DNA of 64,000 bases from Linepithema humile (taxonomy: Eukaryota; Arthropoda; Insecta; Hymenoptera; Formicidae). The position numbers and the translations under genes were made by a program. The stretch lies in the NCBI RefSeq assembly GCF_040581485.1, contig NC_090132.1:12535001-12599000 (forward strand), given 5' to 3'. Below, piece after piece: positions 50,416-62,857 of this stretch (the first letter of the stretch is position 1; every line of letters starts with the position of its first letter). The notes below the pieces were generated by a model. The model was given only the letters and a program-made list of their open reading frames with translations. It did no database searches and had not been told where the DNA came from.

Positions 50416-50423
50416 ACTGCAAG

Positions 50424-51916
50424 CAAAAAAATCATCTTTTAATTTTACATTGTATTTTTATTCAGTCAATGCATTTTGAAACATTATTTTCATTTTAGAA
50501 TACTACTATATTAATGTAATACAATATTATATGTAATTAATAATTATACTGCACCTTTTGGCAAATAAAACTTTGGTATTGCTAAAATAACCAAATTTCT
50601 TCCAGTTAGCATAAAAGTACGTTTACTCAATCACATCATTTACTTCATCGGAAAATTATAAGATTGGAAGAGAGTGAGAAGGGGGGGGGGGGGAGGGGGA
50701 GGGAGGGAGAGACTCTCTTACATATAGTATTGAGTTTTTAGTATTAAACATATCGATATATTATGTGTATTTAATAAGATTATATTATAATTTGGAGCAA
50801 GCATTTTTTATACTTTTTATAATGATTATAATACAAGAAGTATACAAACGCAACGTAAGTCTGACAATTTTCCAATTATTATTCAATTTCTTTTATCTTT
50901 AGTGAGATTTAGATTTAAAATCTGTATTAAATATATATAATGTTATATTTTATCATAAGTATAAGATTATAATGCAGTATTGCTTTTTATTTTTATATTA
51001 GGTATTAATACAAGGTAGGATCTGTCGATGAAAATACACATAAAGAGACAGCAGCACAAAACAAAGCTATATACATATCTTTTGGAAACGAAGACACTCG
51101 AATACAATTAGGCGAGTTTCTTTAAAATTGAAAATCATGATTACTATTTTATCGTAAGTATTTAATAATAATATGTTCTTGCTCTTTACTTTTATAAATA
51201 AAAGAGATTAATTAATGATTGAAACACTATTAGGCATATATGTTGCGTATACTCTATATATACTGTTGTATTAAAAACACTAAATAAAACACTTGCTTTT
51301 AATTATAATGTATCTTATTACATACACAAAAGAAATTGTTTCATGTTACTAAAATAACCATGTTCCTTTAAGCATAAAAGGATGCTTATACAATCACACT
51401 TCTTCGAAAGAACAAGACTTGCAAGACTTACAGATCCGCTTACAAAGCACAAGAATATCACTTGAACCTCCTTACATTAAAAATAATCAAAATATAACAT
51501 AAATATGCAGCGCAATATTAAGATCTCATTCGTACCGTAATCTTATCAGAATAAATGTCATTATCAGCATTCAGTCTTGCTTTACGTGGAATAAATAGTC
51601 AGAAAACATTGTAGCGTATGTTTCTAACACTAGTATATGTTGCATAGGAAAAAATTGCATTATTTCCAGCAAAACTACAGATTTCACCACTGAAAATAAA
51701 AGAGATTGATAAATGACTGAAATACGATGAAGCATATGTGTTACATATACTTTATATACGTATACTTGTATTATAAACAATTAAACAAAAAAAAACACTT
51801 GCTTCTAATTATAATGTATCTTATTACATTCACTTAAGTACTTACCCCGTGTTGCTAAATTAATCATACCGGGTGTTTCAGACCACCCATCCCACCCTTT
51901 TAAAACGTAGGGATGT
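50424..51916. other. AT-rich non-coding DNA
   Basis: No supported gene. A G-run (GAAGGGGGGGGGGGGAGGGG-like, about 50680-50712) is present. Two loosely similar segments around 51190-51330 and 51690-51850 share AAAAGAGATTGATTAA-type sequence, GCATATATGT and CTTGCTTTTAATTATAATGT, and look like an old local duplication. Confidence 0.5.
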
Positions 51917-52702
51917 GCTTGTACAAAAAAATGGCTGAGACGAAATTTGCATGATTTCGAGGGATCTATCTGATGGTGACCTTAACTTTGACCTCGCAGT
52001 TGATTTTCAAGGTCATTTGAAGGTCAGAGTTATTTTTTAAAATGAAAACTCCTATTTTTGATTCCAAAATCTAATAGCTGGTGTCAAGAGCTTTTCAAAA
52101 CACTATAATGAAGTTATTTTTCATTAAGTACTTTTCGAGTTATGAGGCTTGTAAATTACAGTATTTTGACATAAAATACAAAATATCTTGTAAAATATTC
52201 AATTTTTGGGAATCTTACCTTAATACTTTTATGCATAAAATAATGAGACGAATCAATTGGTATAAAGAAAACACATAGTTGCTTTCAAGAAAAAATATGT
52301 AGTTTGCAACATGCAACTGCATACTTTTTCTTGAAAGCAACTATGTGTTTTCTTTATACCAATTGATTTGTCTCATTATTTTATGCATAAAAGTATTAAG
52401 GTAAGATTCCCAAAAATTGAATATTTTACAAGATATTTTGTATTTTATGTCAAAATACTGTAATTTACAAGCCTCATAACTCGAAAAGTACTTAATAAAA
52501 AATAACTTCATTATAGTGTTTTGAAAAGCTCTTGATACCAGCTATTAGATTTTGAAATCAAAAATAGAGGTTTCCATTTAAAAAAATAACTCTGACCTTT
52601 AAATAACCTTGAAAATCAACTGCGAGGTCAAAGTCAAGGTCACCATCAGATAGATCTCTCGAAATCATGCAAATTTCGTCTGAGTCATTTTTTTGTACAA
52701 GC
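51917..52702. mobile_element. Near-perfect 786-bp hairpin element
   Basis: Arms of about 390 bp meet at about 52310 (TTTGCAACATGCAACTGC). Outer ends are GCTTGTACAAAAAAATGGCT and the inverted form. Internal landmarks are CAAGGTCATTTGAAGGTCAG and ATAATGAGACGAATCAATTG. Just outside on the left, GGGTGTTTCAGACCACCC may be the original terminus. The apex core is shared with 3345-3945 and 3960-4790. Confidence 0.85.
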
Positions 52703-53786
52703 CCAGATGGCAATGCCTGATGATCAGATTTCATCACGTCATGATCTTCAGATTTTTACTTCAAAATTATGTATATTTTGTAATCATATTATGATGATAC
52801 ATATCATGAACACGAATTAACGTACATATGAGGAAAAATGTGTCCTTACATATTGAGGTTAAATTGTCAACTCATGATTATCACAAACTGATTGCAAGAA
52901 TTAACAGTTATGTATTATAAATTGTACGTTTATTATTTTCGTCATTATTATATATTATAGAGCTCAAGCGCATGATCTCCATAATCAATTTTGCATAATG
53001 ATAAAATGTTTTATGTTTACATTTTTTTAATCTGAAATATTTTAATAAATATTAAAAAATTTTTAATGGTTAATACATATTAATAATAATTAAAAATATA
53101 TATTAATATTTTTTTATACTTTTATATAAAATTTCGGAATAATATTTATATATACATACATATTTTAGTATTTCTTTACAAATTTTTATTTCCACATTTC
53201 TGAAATAATTTTGATTACTATTTCTAATTACGTGAGATAACCGTCACAAATAAATAAATAAATAGATAAACAAGAATTAATTCGATAGCAGTTAATATTA
53301 TTGATTACTTTTACTTGCAATTATATCTATATTTAAAAAAATGGTATTTAAATGATTCATTTTATTAATTTTTGTTTAAATATGATAATTTTTAGCACCA
53401 CATACGATAAGCGCCCTCTCAGAACCTGGGAATTCCGGAATCCGGAACGCTACATGGCTGCAACGCAGCAACAGTCTCTTTCTCTTCCGACTTCCGACTT
53501 CTCGAGAACGTGCCCTGCCATGAATTAAAGGTAATTACTTATTATTTATTTATAAATAAATATTTTTATTATTAAATTTATCAATAAATATTTGAAAAAA
53601 TAATAATTTTTACATATTTTAAAGATATACTATATATAATTTATTTTATATTGCTGTATGTAAAGAAAAAGTTGGGTTATGTCTGCAAAAAGCACGTTGC
53701 ATTTGTAAAAATTATTTTCATTATAATTATTTCAATTCTCAATTTAATAGATAAAGTTTCTAAATCCATCAATTTTTACTTTATAG
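52703..53786. other. Non-coding, possible old first exon
   Basis: AT-rich. A short GC-richer block at 53396-53528 (containing CCGGAATCCGGAACGC) ends with a donor-like AAAG|GTAATT. It might be a leader exon or promoter of the SCAPER-like fragment, but no frame links it. Confidence 0.35.
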
Positions 53787-54950
53787 GAATTAACAAGGGA
53801 AAAAGCACGAAATCGCGAGGAACGCTTATCGGCACTTTATGCAGCTCAACTGGCTAATCAAGAAGAACTACAGAAGAAAATAGCGCAAAAGCAACAAGAA
53901 TCCGCTAGACGGCATGTGGAGAATATTGAACACATTCGACAGCGCGCGGTTAAAATCTTCAATTTTAAGATCGGAAGAAGTACCACCTACTCTTAAATCT
54001 TATCCCGCTCAAAAACAATGTTCCCTATGCGACACGATTGTAAGTTTTTTGGTTAAGCAACGCTATTTTTCTCTTTTTTACGAGATATTATATTATTTGC
54101 ATTATTTTCTTACAGATATCTAACGAAGTGCATCTTTTGAGCCATTTGAAAGGAAAGCCGCATCTTGAAGCAGTACGAAATGCGCATGATAATCGCGAGC
54201 CATCGCGAGATGAACTTCAACGATTTAATATTGCGCAGATACGGGATGTTCCAATCACCGTAGTTAATAATAATAACGCGAACAACAACAAAGTTGCGAA
54301 AGAAAAGCAAAAGGCACTGAAACGCCGATGTAGAAAAATAAAACAGCGCATGAGTTTACGCGGTCAAGAATGGGAAGATAAACACAAAAATGAATCTAAT
54401 CAGAATTTATCTACCGAATCAGCCAATAAAGCCAAGTTTAGATGCAATTTAAAAGAGTTAGATAAATTATATAATAATCATTCCAAGTCTGCGTGGACGA
54501 CTGTGGCACTTACTGCCTTGGAGCGCTGTTTAGGTGAAATTGTTCGAGCTTTCTCTAAATCGGTAAGTCCCATAATGAAGAAATCGCTATCTTTTTTCAT
54601 TATTTCACATAATTACATTCTGTCTATTCTGTTTCAGTGTCCATTTGATCAAGATGCTTTCAAAAGTTTGAATAGATTTGACACCTTAACAAACTTGTTG
54701 AATCTAGGCTTAAATACACAAAATGTGTCGAATAATTTATGAAATAAGTAAGTATATTGTAATTTGGTACTAATAAAAGTTTTCAATTAGTATTATAAGA
54801 TATTTTCTATTTATACTTAACATTTTAGGGCTATCATATCGCTATGTCGAATTTACAAAGCGGGTATTGGTGGAAATCCTGCGAGCACAGAGACTATTTT
54901 TAAGCAACAAAATTCTCGTTATTTTGGACCTACTTTTACAACGTTTAGAG
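53787..54950 (+). pseudogene. SCAPER: SCAPER-like gene fragment with frameshift and stop
   Basis: Exons 53787-54039, 54116-54562, 54638-54747 and 54829-54950, with GT-AG borders. The translation matches the C2H2 region of S-phase cyclin A-associated protein in the ER: REERLSALYAAQLANQEEL, KKIAQKQQESARRHVENIE, CSLCDTI then ISNEVHLLSHLKGKPH, and KRRCRKIKQRMSLRG. Two lesions are visible. The frame shifts by one base near 53942-53950, between the coiled coil (HIRQR) and the finger (SSILRSEE). An in-frame TGA lies at 54739-54741 before the last exon (AIISLCRIYKAGIG). Introns are kept, so this is not a retrocopy; it may be a partial duplicate or a gene carrying assembly errors. SCAPER proteins are over 1,000 residues; only the middle is present. 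Confidence 0.75.
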
Positions 54951-57838
54951 GTAAGTTCGCATTTATTCTATGTAGCTTTAATAGAGATTATTAGAATAAT
55001 TGTTTTCGTGTGATTATTTCAGTCTAATAATTTATAATGGAAAAACGAGCAGAGATGAATATATATTTATCTTTTCAATTTTATCCATTTTTGGCTAAAT
55101 AAATTGCAATAAACAAAAAACTAAGAAATAATAATTTTAAATATAACACCGAAATTGAGAAAAATCTTTCGGTGTACTCTACTAAAATAGCTGAAGCTAT
55201 TTGGAGGCTTCTTTCATATCTCTGTATCGCATTTGTCTTTCATTATTCTTTGATAATGCTCAATTCGGTTTAAAATTAAAATCAATAATTGATTAGAGTT
55301 CTTCACATTGCTTTTTATGCTTTGTCATTCTGTGCTTTTCGATAGAAAATTTTTAGAATTTTGAGTCTTGTGTTGCAAAATATAGTTTGAATCAACATCT
55401 ATCCCTATTTACCCGATACATGCTGCCATCTTAAAATTAAAGAGTTAATTCTAGTAGGAATCAATAGCTCTCCGGATAATTGTACTAATTTTTTTTTTAA
55501 TTTTAGCAAAAAAATCGATTTTTACAATTGAATTAATATCTCGTATTTTATTTTTAGTTCTTTGTTGTATAATTATGCCTAAAAATTATCGTAATAATTG
55601 TCATTTACGTCGAATATCAATATCGAAATTTTATATTTTGTATAAGCAATAAAAATATTTGCAAATTAAACTTTAAAAGTAATCAAATAAATAACGAAAT
55701 TGTGTGCATTGCTCAATTTCGAACAAATTTTTACAAAATGGCTTTAATAAACCAAGAGTCTTAAAATATGAAATTACTTGAGGATTAGTTCATAATGAAA
55801 CTTTTAATCATATTTATTTTTCATTATTGGAAAGAACATATAAATTTTTCTTATAAACAATTTTTTGAGTAAAAACGATTCTTATCAAATTTTTAATTTT
55901 TTAAATCTATATTTTTTAGTTCTGATTTAAAAAAAAAGCGACTTAATCTAGAAATATTTTTCAATTAAACATTTTTTTATCGAATAAACTATTCTTTAGG
56001 AGAAATATATATGTAATGTTATATGCTCTCTATCCGTAATGTGTTTTAATTGAAAGTTATCGAATGAAAATTTTCATTTCTCGGTAAAGTTTCGGGACGT
56101 AAGCCAAGGTACACGTTGATATTCGAATGCACATAAGCACGTCGTCTTCTAAAATGAGTTAATGTGAAAGATAGGCATGTAGATAAAGTTTCGAAAAGTT
56201 ACATATATTTCATTGAATGTCCTGTTTCCGAACATGTTCATTTTCTCTCGAAAGCTAAACGACAAATTTACAAATCCAAGCAGTTTGCGCATCACATTTA
56301 CATATCCGCATCTTTATTTCTAATTCTCAATAGATGTGTCCTCGCAAGAACGCATAACTTATGCTCACATATGTATAAATATCAAACATCAATACATGCT
56401 AATTATCACAGAATCATTATTATATATTTTGTTCTTTGTAAATAAAAAATGATGTAATCTTTAAAAAAAAGATAAATTAATGAGTACTTATAAAATATAT
56501 GAGTTCTCGTGGTTTTCGCACAAATAAAAATATGTGCGTATTTATTATAAATATATGAAAATAATTAAATACTTAAAATTCTAGTGCTTGTGTCTGACGG
56601 CTGAAGGAAGTTGATTGAGCAAATACCGTACAGCGGAAGTACGGAAATTGACAGCGTTTATTATGACCGCTAAGAAATATTTAATACGTATCACGTTCCG
56701 TCTTCGCAAGTTCAACTGACGTAAGTGTACAACGTTACCATTTTACATCATTTGTTTCACACGTAGGTGTTATATTTCTGTACCGCATGCACATTTCGAT
56801 GAAACTGCAACTTTCAAAATTACCACTTTCAGTGTCTAATATCATTGAATATCCGACCTTCTCGTTTTGTTCAACAATTTTAACGCAATCAAATAAAGAT
56901 TTATGCGATCGTGCAATTCCATGAAAAGTGAAAGCTTATCCAATCAAGTCACGTACATTTTTTAAAATATCTTGATAATTTTTTGCAATAACAATAACTT
57001 TTGCTAATCTGTAAAACAGCAGAGAAAAATGTTAAACGTATACACATCTAACACATTTTCTGGAATAATTAGTCAAAATTGCAGGTAATTTTCTTAATTA
57101 TTTTGGAGTAAAGTTTCTTTTGCGGCAGAAATAAGACACAAATAGCTTTAGCGTTAAAATAGAAAGTCTTCTGTCAATAAAAATCGCCGAGAATGCAAGT
57201 AAATGATAAATCTTAATATCCTATTTAATTCAACGGCGGTCACATGTCATTACGGATATGTACACCGCCGAAAACGACTGCTAATGTTTGCATAACGAAA
57301 CGCAACGATCGGATCCGCTGCTTAAAGTAAAAGTTTGAAATCCCTTGGAAGATATCTTATATGTTTGTTTTTGCTGCTACTCTGCAATTACACGTGTATA
57401 AATGTAGAATGTAAATTTTTATTTAAATATTATGCATATATAGATTGTGTTCCTAAATTCCCTATCAGTATTGAAAATTTATAGTTTATGGCTGCGATCG
57501 AATTGCTGCTACAAATACTTCGTTATCTCTCTCTTTCTCCTCCCCCCTCTCTCTCAAATAATAAAGCATTTAAAAGCATTTGTAGTAGCAACTCCATTGT
57601 TGCCTGTTATGAATATTATTAATTGAAATGCTTTTGTTTTATGGTGTAATATTGTTTTGTTTTTATTTTCAATAAATGCGAAACGCTTTTACAAATGAAG
57701 AAAGCGTCTTTCCGACATAGTCGCGGTGCGATTAATGAAGAAAACTGTTTATTGTAAATTTTATATTTTTATAGATATGTATATATGTTAGAGTTTTGCG
57801 ATCAATGTAAGTATCTCGTGTATGAAATAAGCAAGCCC
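54951..57838. other. AT-rich intergenic or intronic DNA
   Basis: About 2.9 kb without a supported gene. Noted items are an imperfect inverted pair GGCGGTCACATG/TGTACACCGCC (57235-57270) and a pyrimidine tract (57528-57555). A small inverted repeat GCTACAAATAC/GCATTTGTAGTAGC flanks the pyrimidine tract. Downstream SCAPER exons were looked for and not found. Confidence 0.5.
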
Positions 57839-58094
57839 TGCCGATTATGCGTTTCAATTATAGATTTATTATAAAAACACAAGTCAACGTTATACATGAG
57901 AGAGAGAATGGAAGTGACCACAGAACACACGCAAAAAGAAAAGGAAGTACTATATGTGTGAACCATGTTACAAAAACCAACCTAACTATTAACGATACTA
58001 CCAACCTCTCAAACTAAAACTTTACCATAGAAATCTAAATAACATAGAGAGGTTACTCATACAAAAATGTCTATAATAATTGCAATATCCAACA
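57839..58094 (-). repeat. Copia 3' LTR (about 256 bp, outer end tentative)
   Basis: Begins TGTTGGATATTGCAATTATT right after the purine tract and probably ends ..ACGCATAATCGGCA. AATAAATCT near the end may be the poly(A) signal. The outer border is not verifiable because the partner LTR is outside the window. Confidence 0.6.
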
Positions 58095-58103
58095 CTCCTC
58101 CTC
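58095..58103 (-). other. Copia polypurine tract
   Basis: GAGGAGGAG directly before TGTTGG on the minus strand. Confidence 0.7.
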
Positions 58104-58644
58104 AATTATTACAAATATATAAGCCACAGCCTTCTCGCAGTTCTTTTACTTTGGCTGCTCTCAGTGGCTTCGTCAACAGATCCGCAATCATGTTTTCGCT
58201 TGGACAGTATGAGCAGGAGATGTCACCTTTCTTCATGTGGTGTCGAATAAAGTGTCTTTTTGTGTCAATATGCTTAGTTCGATTTGACAGTCTTTCCTCT
58301 TCAATGAATTTCAGGCAACTCTGATTGTCCTCGTAGATAACTGTTGGTGTCTTGATATCGACGTTGAAATCCCGTAACAAGCGTCTCAACCATATTGCCT
58401 CCTGTCCAGCTTCGCAAAGCGATATGAACTCCGCTTCTGTAGACGAAAGCGCCACACATGGTTGTTTTCTACAACACCAGCTTACCGCTGCTCCAAAAAC
58501 GAAGAAAATGTGACCGCTGTTTGACTTGCGGTCCTGTTTATTTTCTGCCCAATTGGCATCTGCGTACCCAATAAGTGGTGCATCTACGCTGACGCTACCA
58601 AGCTTCAGTTTAAAATTCATCGTGCCCTTTAAATACCTGACCAC
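58102..58644 (-). pseudogene. pol: Copia RNase H domain (frameshifted from RT)
   Basis: 180 residues: VRYLKGTMNFKLKL, YADANWAENKQDRKSNSGH, ALSSTEAEFISL, IYEDNQSCLKF and HIDTKRHFIRH, the standard copia RNase H sequence. RT and RNase H are in different frames; the shift is at about 58675-58690. This domain degrades the RNA strand during reverse transcription. Confidence 0.9.
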
Positions 58645-59624
58645 ACGTTTAAGCTCATTCCAGTCTTGCTGCGTAGGTCCACCTTTTGTGCTAAAATGCT
58701 TACGCTAGCAGATATATCTGGCCGCGAAATAACACTGACATATAGTAAACGGCCAATCAATTTTCGATATTTATCGGTATCTGGCAAAATATCAGATTCG
58801 TTTATATCTTTTCCATAATTGCTGTTCATTGGTACTTCTGAGATTTTAGCGTCAGTCAATGAAAAATCTGCAATTATCCCTTTAATATATGTTGATTGAC
58901 TGATATTATATATTTCGTCTGCATCTTTAAAAATTTCAAGACCGAAATATTCTTTAATTGGGCCTAAATTTTCAATTTGAAATTTTGACTTCAATATTGA
59001 CTCGACTTCTTTAATGAGTTTGTGTTTCCTGCTCACAATGATAATATCATCGACATAAACGAGAATATAGCACCAATCATTATTAAATTTCTTGCGATAC
59101 ATACAGGGATCTGCCTCACCTTGTAAAAATCCTGATGATGAAAGTGCTGCATGTAATGTCTGGTTCCAGGATCTGGCAGATTGTTTTAGACCATATAGAC
59201 TTTTGTTTAGCCGACATACCGAATTGAGTTGATCTTCCGTTACGAATCCAGGAGGTTGCTTCATGTATATTGTTTCGTTTATAGTTCCATTTAGAAACGC
59301 TGTTTTGGCATCCATATGGTATATTTCCATATTATTTCTTGCTGCCAGTGAGAGTAACACGCGAAACGTTGAATGCTTCACGACTGGTGCAAAGACTTGG
59401 TCATAATCTTCACCATATTTCTGTGAATAACCTTGTGCGACCAGTCGAGCCTTAAAGCGACGGATACTCCCATCCGCCCCACGCTTCACTTTGTAAATCC
59501 ATTTGCAGCCAATTGCCTTCCTATCACGGGGTAATTCCGATAGCTCCCATGTCTGATTATCCTCTAGAGATGCCATCTCCTCCTGCATTGCTTTAATCCA
59601 CTGATCCTTAAATGAACTAGTCAC
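58629..59624 (-). pseudogene. pol: Copia reverse transcriptase
   Basis: About 315 residues of genuine RT: SLEDNQTWELSELPRDRKAI, KARLVAQGY, MDAKTAFLNGTINE and VYVDDIIIVS (catalytic DD). The frame upstream of the apparent start (YNEAVTSS) joins the integrase linker only after one or two frameshifts around 59640-59735. The final residues after SILAQKV are out of frame. Confidence 0.9.
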
Positions 59625-59729
59625 AGCCTCGTTGTAGCTCTTTTGGCTCCTTTACTTCATCGTGAACGACATTTATTTCGTTTATCAGACGCTTGGGTGG
59701 TATGCCCTTTGTGCTTCGCTCCGATCGTC

Positions 59730-60892
59730 TTAATGGAACGATGTTAGTGGTTTCGTCGTAGCGTAACCATAGGCTGAATGATATGTCGTGTCTAGATCCT
59801 CTTCTTCGCTATAATCCTCTTCATTGTTATGATTCTCTTCATCGTTATGATCCTCTTTATCTTGATCTGATTTATTTATCGGTTCTCCATCCGATGACAT
59901 CGTTCTTGTGTAAATCTCAGAGATCTCCTCTTTGATATGAAATTTCACATCTCTGCTAATGACTACCTTTTGTGTTGAAGGATTGCAACATCGATATGCC
60001 TTTGATTTATCATCATAGCCGACTAGAATCATCAAAATAGCTTTCGGATCTAATTTTCGACGTTTTTCCGTATGGACGTAGACGTAGCATTTTGATCCAA
60101 ATGACTTAAAATGACGAATGTTTGGTTTTTGACCAAACCACCCTTCATATGGAGTAACTTGAACTGACTTCCACGGTAAGCGATTTTGAATGTAATTCGC
60201 CATCATTACAGCTTCTCCCCAGAATCGATTATCTAATTTTGATTCAATAATCATACAGCGTGCCATTTCCATGAGCGTTCTATTTTTACGCTCGGCCACG
60301 CCATTCTGCTGCGGGCTATATGCTGTGGTGTATTGAATTTGTATACCATTTTTGTTCAAATATTTGACGACTTCTTTACCAGTATACTCGCCACCTCTAT
60401 CAGAACGAATTATCTTCGGTCGTTTATTAAACATCGTCTGGACCAATTGTATATATTCTTTTAGTTTATTGAACACTTCTGATTTATGCTGCAACAAGTA
60501 AACAACGGAGAATTTAGTGTGGTTATCAATAAAGGTTAGTACGTACCTTTTTCTTGATGGTGTCATTGTTTGCATGGGACCGCAAACGTCTGTATGGACT
60601 AAGTCCATAACATCCTTAGATTGTTTCTCGGTCGCTTTTGGGAATGGTACTCGTGTCATTTTACCTTGTTGACATGTATCACACGTCTCATTAATGGGAC
60701 AATTTACAATGTCAGCACCTTTGACATATCCATCTGTAGATAAACGTTTTACAATCTCCAAATCACGATGTCCACACCATTTGTGCCATTGGTGTATACA
60801 ATTCTTCGGATGACCTCCATCAATAGTTAATAGTACCTTATTAACTTCTTTTAATACGAATAAGTTGTCTTGTAAAATTGCTGTAGCAATTT
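59730..60892 (-). pseudogene. pol: Copia GAG-pre-integrase and integrase
   Basis: The open frame enters from the solo-LTR border (60892). It encodes the zinc finger (WHKWCGHRDLE, CDTCQQGK) and the DDE core: LVHTDVCGPM, RSDRGGEYTG and NGVAERKNRTLM. Then KSFGSKCYVYVH and an acidic linker (DHNDEENHNNEEDYSEEED). The upstream part of this frame was separated from Gag-protease by the insertion at 60897-62853. The frame closes early at ATTKPLTSFH, and the typical RRSERSTKGIPPKRL linker is found in another frame. Confidence 0.9.
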
Positions 60893-60896
60893 GTAC

Positions 60897-62853
60897 TGCG
60901 ACGTGAACTAGCCTCGGAATTACGCCAGATCCGAGGGAGCACGCCCAATGGAAATCGGTACTCGAGGCATCGGCAATAACTGCTCGACTCGGTAACTTAC
61001 GGTATCAGAAGCAGATGCTTAATTCGGTAACTCGCGGTACTCCACGCTCGTCGGGAGTAAGGTAACTCGCGAAATCGGCAATAACTGCACGATTCGGTAA
61101 CTCGCGGTACTCCACACAATTCGGGAGCAAGGTAACTCACGCGATAACGGTAACCGGAAATGGGCGCCAGGTGCGAATAATCGCACCGCGGTATCGGTAA
61201 CTTTAATAGTTCTCAAAATTTGCTCGGCCGCTCCCCGCTCAGTATGGCAGAGGGGCGCAGTTCTTTTACTTAACGTAGATATCTGGAGTGAGAGGCGAAC
61301 ACAAGGACAACTCAATACTTAATAGTTAACAATAATGTATTTCCATAATTTGGCTTACAAGGGTAAAGATGTGCAGCGTTCGGCCTGAGCCGATACGGCG
61401 GAGACGGTTCAATGCGGTAGCAGGGCCATTCGCCCAATTACTCGATAACAAGAATAAAGTTAGACAAATACGCGAAATCACGGAGATGCGATCACGATAG
61501 TTCGCCGCTGATCCGACTCTATCCGGTAAACACGGAACTTATACTCTGATCATTCGATACGGCCGGTAAAGGCCAAATAAACAGACTTTAAGCGACGGGA
61601 GCCTAACGGCCGGGACTGAGATGTCGCGGAACGGCTATTTTTCGCGGGCTTTCCCGTTTCTCGCCGAGACGCGAACTTGGCGGTAACCGCAATCTCGCGG
61701 AGAACGTTCCCGGATCAAAATCCGCCCGCAGACATTCACGGTACTTCCGGTACGGTGATAACGCGGCAAACGGTAACGGAGCGGTATCGCAAGAAAACGG
61801 TAGCAATCGGTTTTTCTTTTCTTTTAAAAGACGGTAACGGCAGGACGGTACGGTAACTAAACGAACGGTAACGAAACGGCAACGAGAAAAGACTGTCGGC
61901 GCTGAATTCCCACAAGACAGAGAGACTGTTACGCGATATCCGGGGCCGGCTGGACATGCGGTAATTGAGCGTAATTGAGCGCTCACGATATCAAACACTA
62001 CGGTTAATGTGAGAGACACTACATATTAAACGAACTCACGCTACCAGCCATCACCGGACGGAACTCTACGGCTACCCGAGAGGCGGCTTACAACGATTGG
62101 ACGTCCTCGGCGTCTTCGGTGTCGTCGGGTTGAGTCCCTGATGTCGTCCTCGCGCACTTGTGTCACACCGAACAGTGACTCTTCTCGGCTATGCCTCTAG
62201 GTCCTTCCAGATTCGCGTCGCCTTCCTGCGCATCCTGCCGATTTTCCGAAAAGGGGGGCCCCTGAGAACCGCCCACAGTTCATCCAGGGCGCCCCCTTCC
62301 GCTCACTGTGGTTTCCTCAAGTCTTTCGGCTGATAACGTGTCGGTAAGTCGATGTTCCCGGAAGAGACTGGTTAGGCTGGCCGGGCCATACTCCGGTCCT
62401 TCCGGGTGCAGCATCTTCGGGGTCCTCGAAGCCGTCTGCAGCCGGGCGAGGTCCGCTGCTGCGTGTCTTTGTGTTGCTTTTGACTTTGTGGCTGAAACCA
62501 AAGCGGAGTTAGATAGGGCTTGGATGGCGGAGGCGACGGAATCGCGGTACCTGACCTTTTTCGTGGGGTCACTAACGCGTGGCCCCTGCGGATGATCCCC
62601 CGGTGTCCGCCTTCCCTGGCGATGCTGTCTTCGCCCTGAGGCACAAAACACGCAACGCCGCCCGCACGGGGTCTCGCCTTACAACTCAAAAACGGTATTA
62701 CGGTACAAAAACAGGAATTACAATACAAACGACGCGCAAAAATTGTGGAGTCTCGCGGGTTGCTCTCTCCACGCGAGGAGCAACACCAGGGCTCCTTGCT
62801 CCCTCGGCCGGGCTATCGCCCTTGTGACGGCGCTCGAAAAGCGTCACGTCACA
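60897..62853. mobile_element. Solo LTR (1,957 bp) inserted in copia
   Basis: Starts TGCGACGTGAAC and ends GTCACGTCACA (TG...CA with imperfect inverted TGYGACGTGA ends), flanked by GTAC (60893-60896, 62854-62857). It is GC-richer than its surroundings and contains a partial tandem repeat of about 65 bp (CGGTAACTCGCGGTACTCCA at about 61025 and 61096). No significant gene. The element of origin is unknown; length and 4-bp duplication fit a Gypsy- or BEL-type LTR. Confidence 0.85.
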
Positions 62854-62857
62854 GTAC

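Noticed and set aside
61603..62651. Arg/Pro/Ser-rich frames on the minus strand of the solo LTR
   Set aside because: They arise from the GC-rich composition and have no recognisable domain. The segment is bounded as an LTR.
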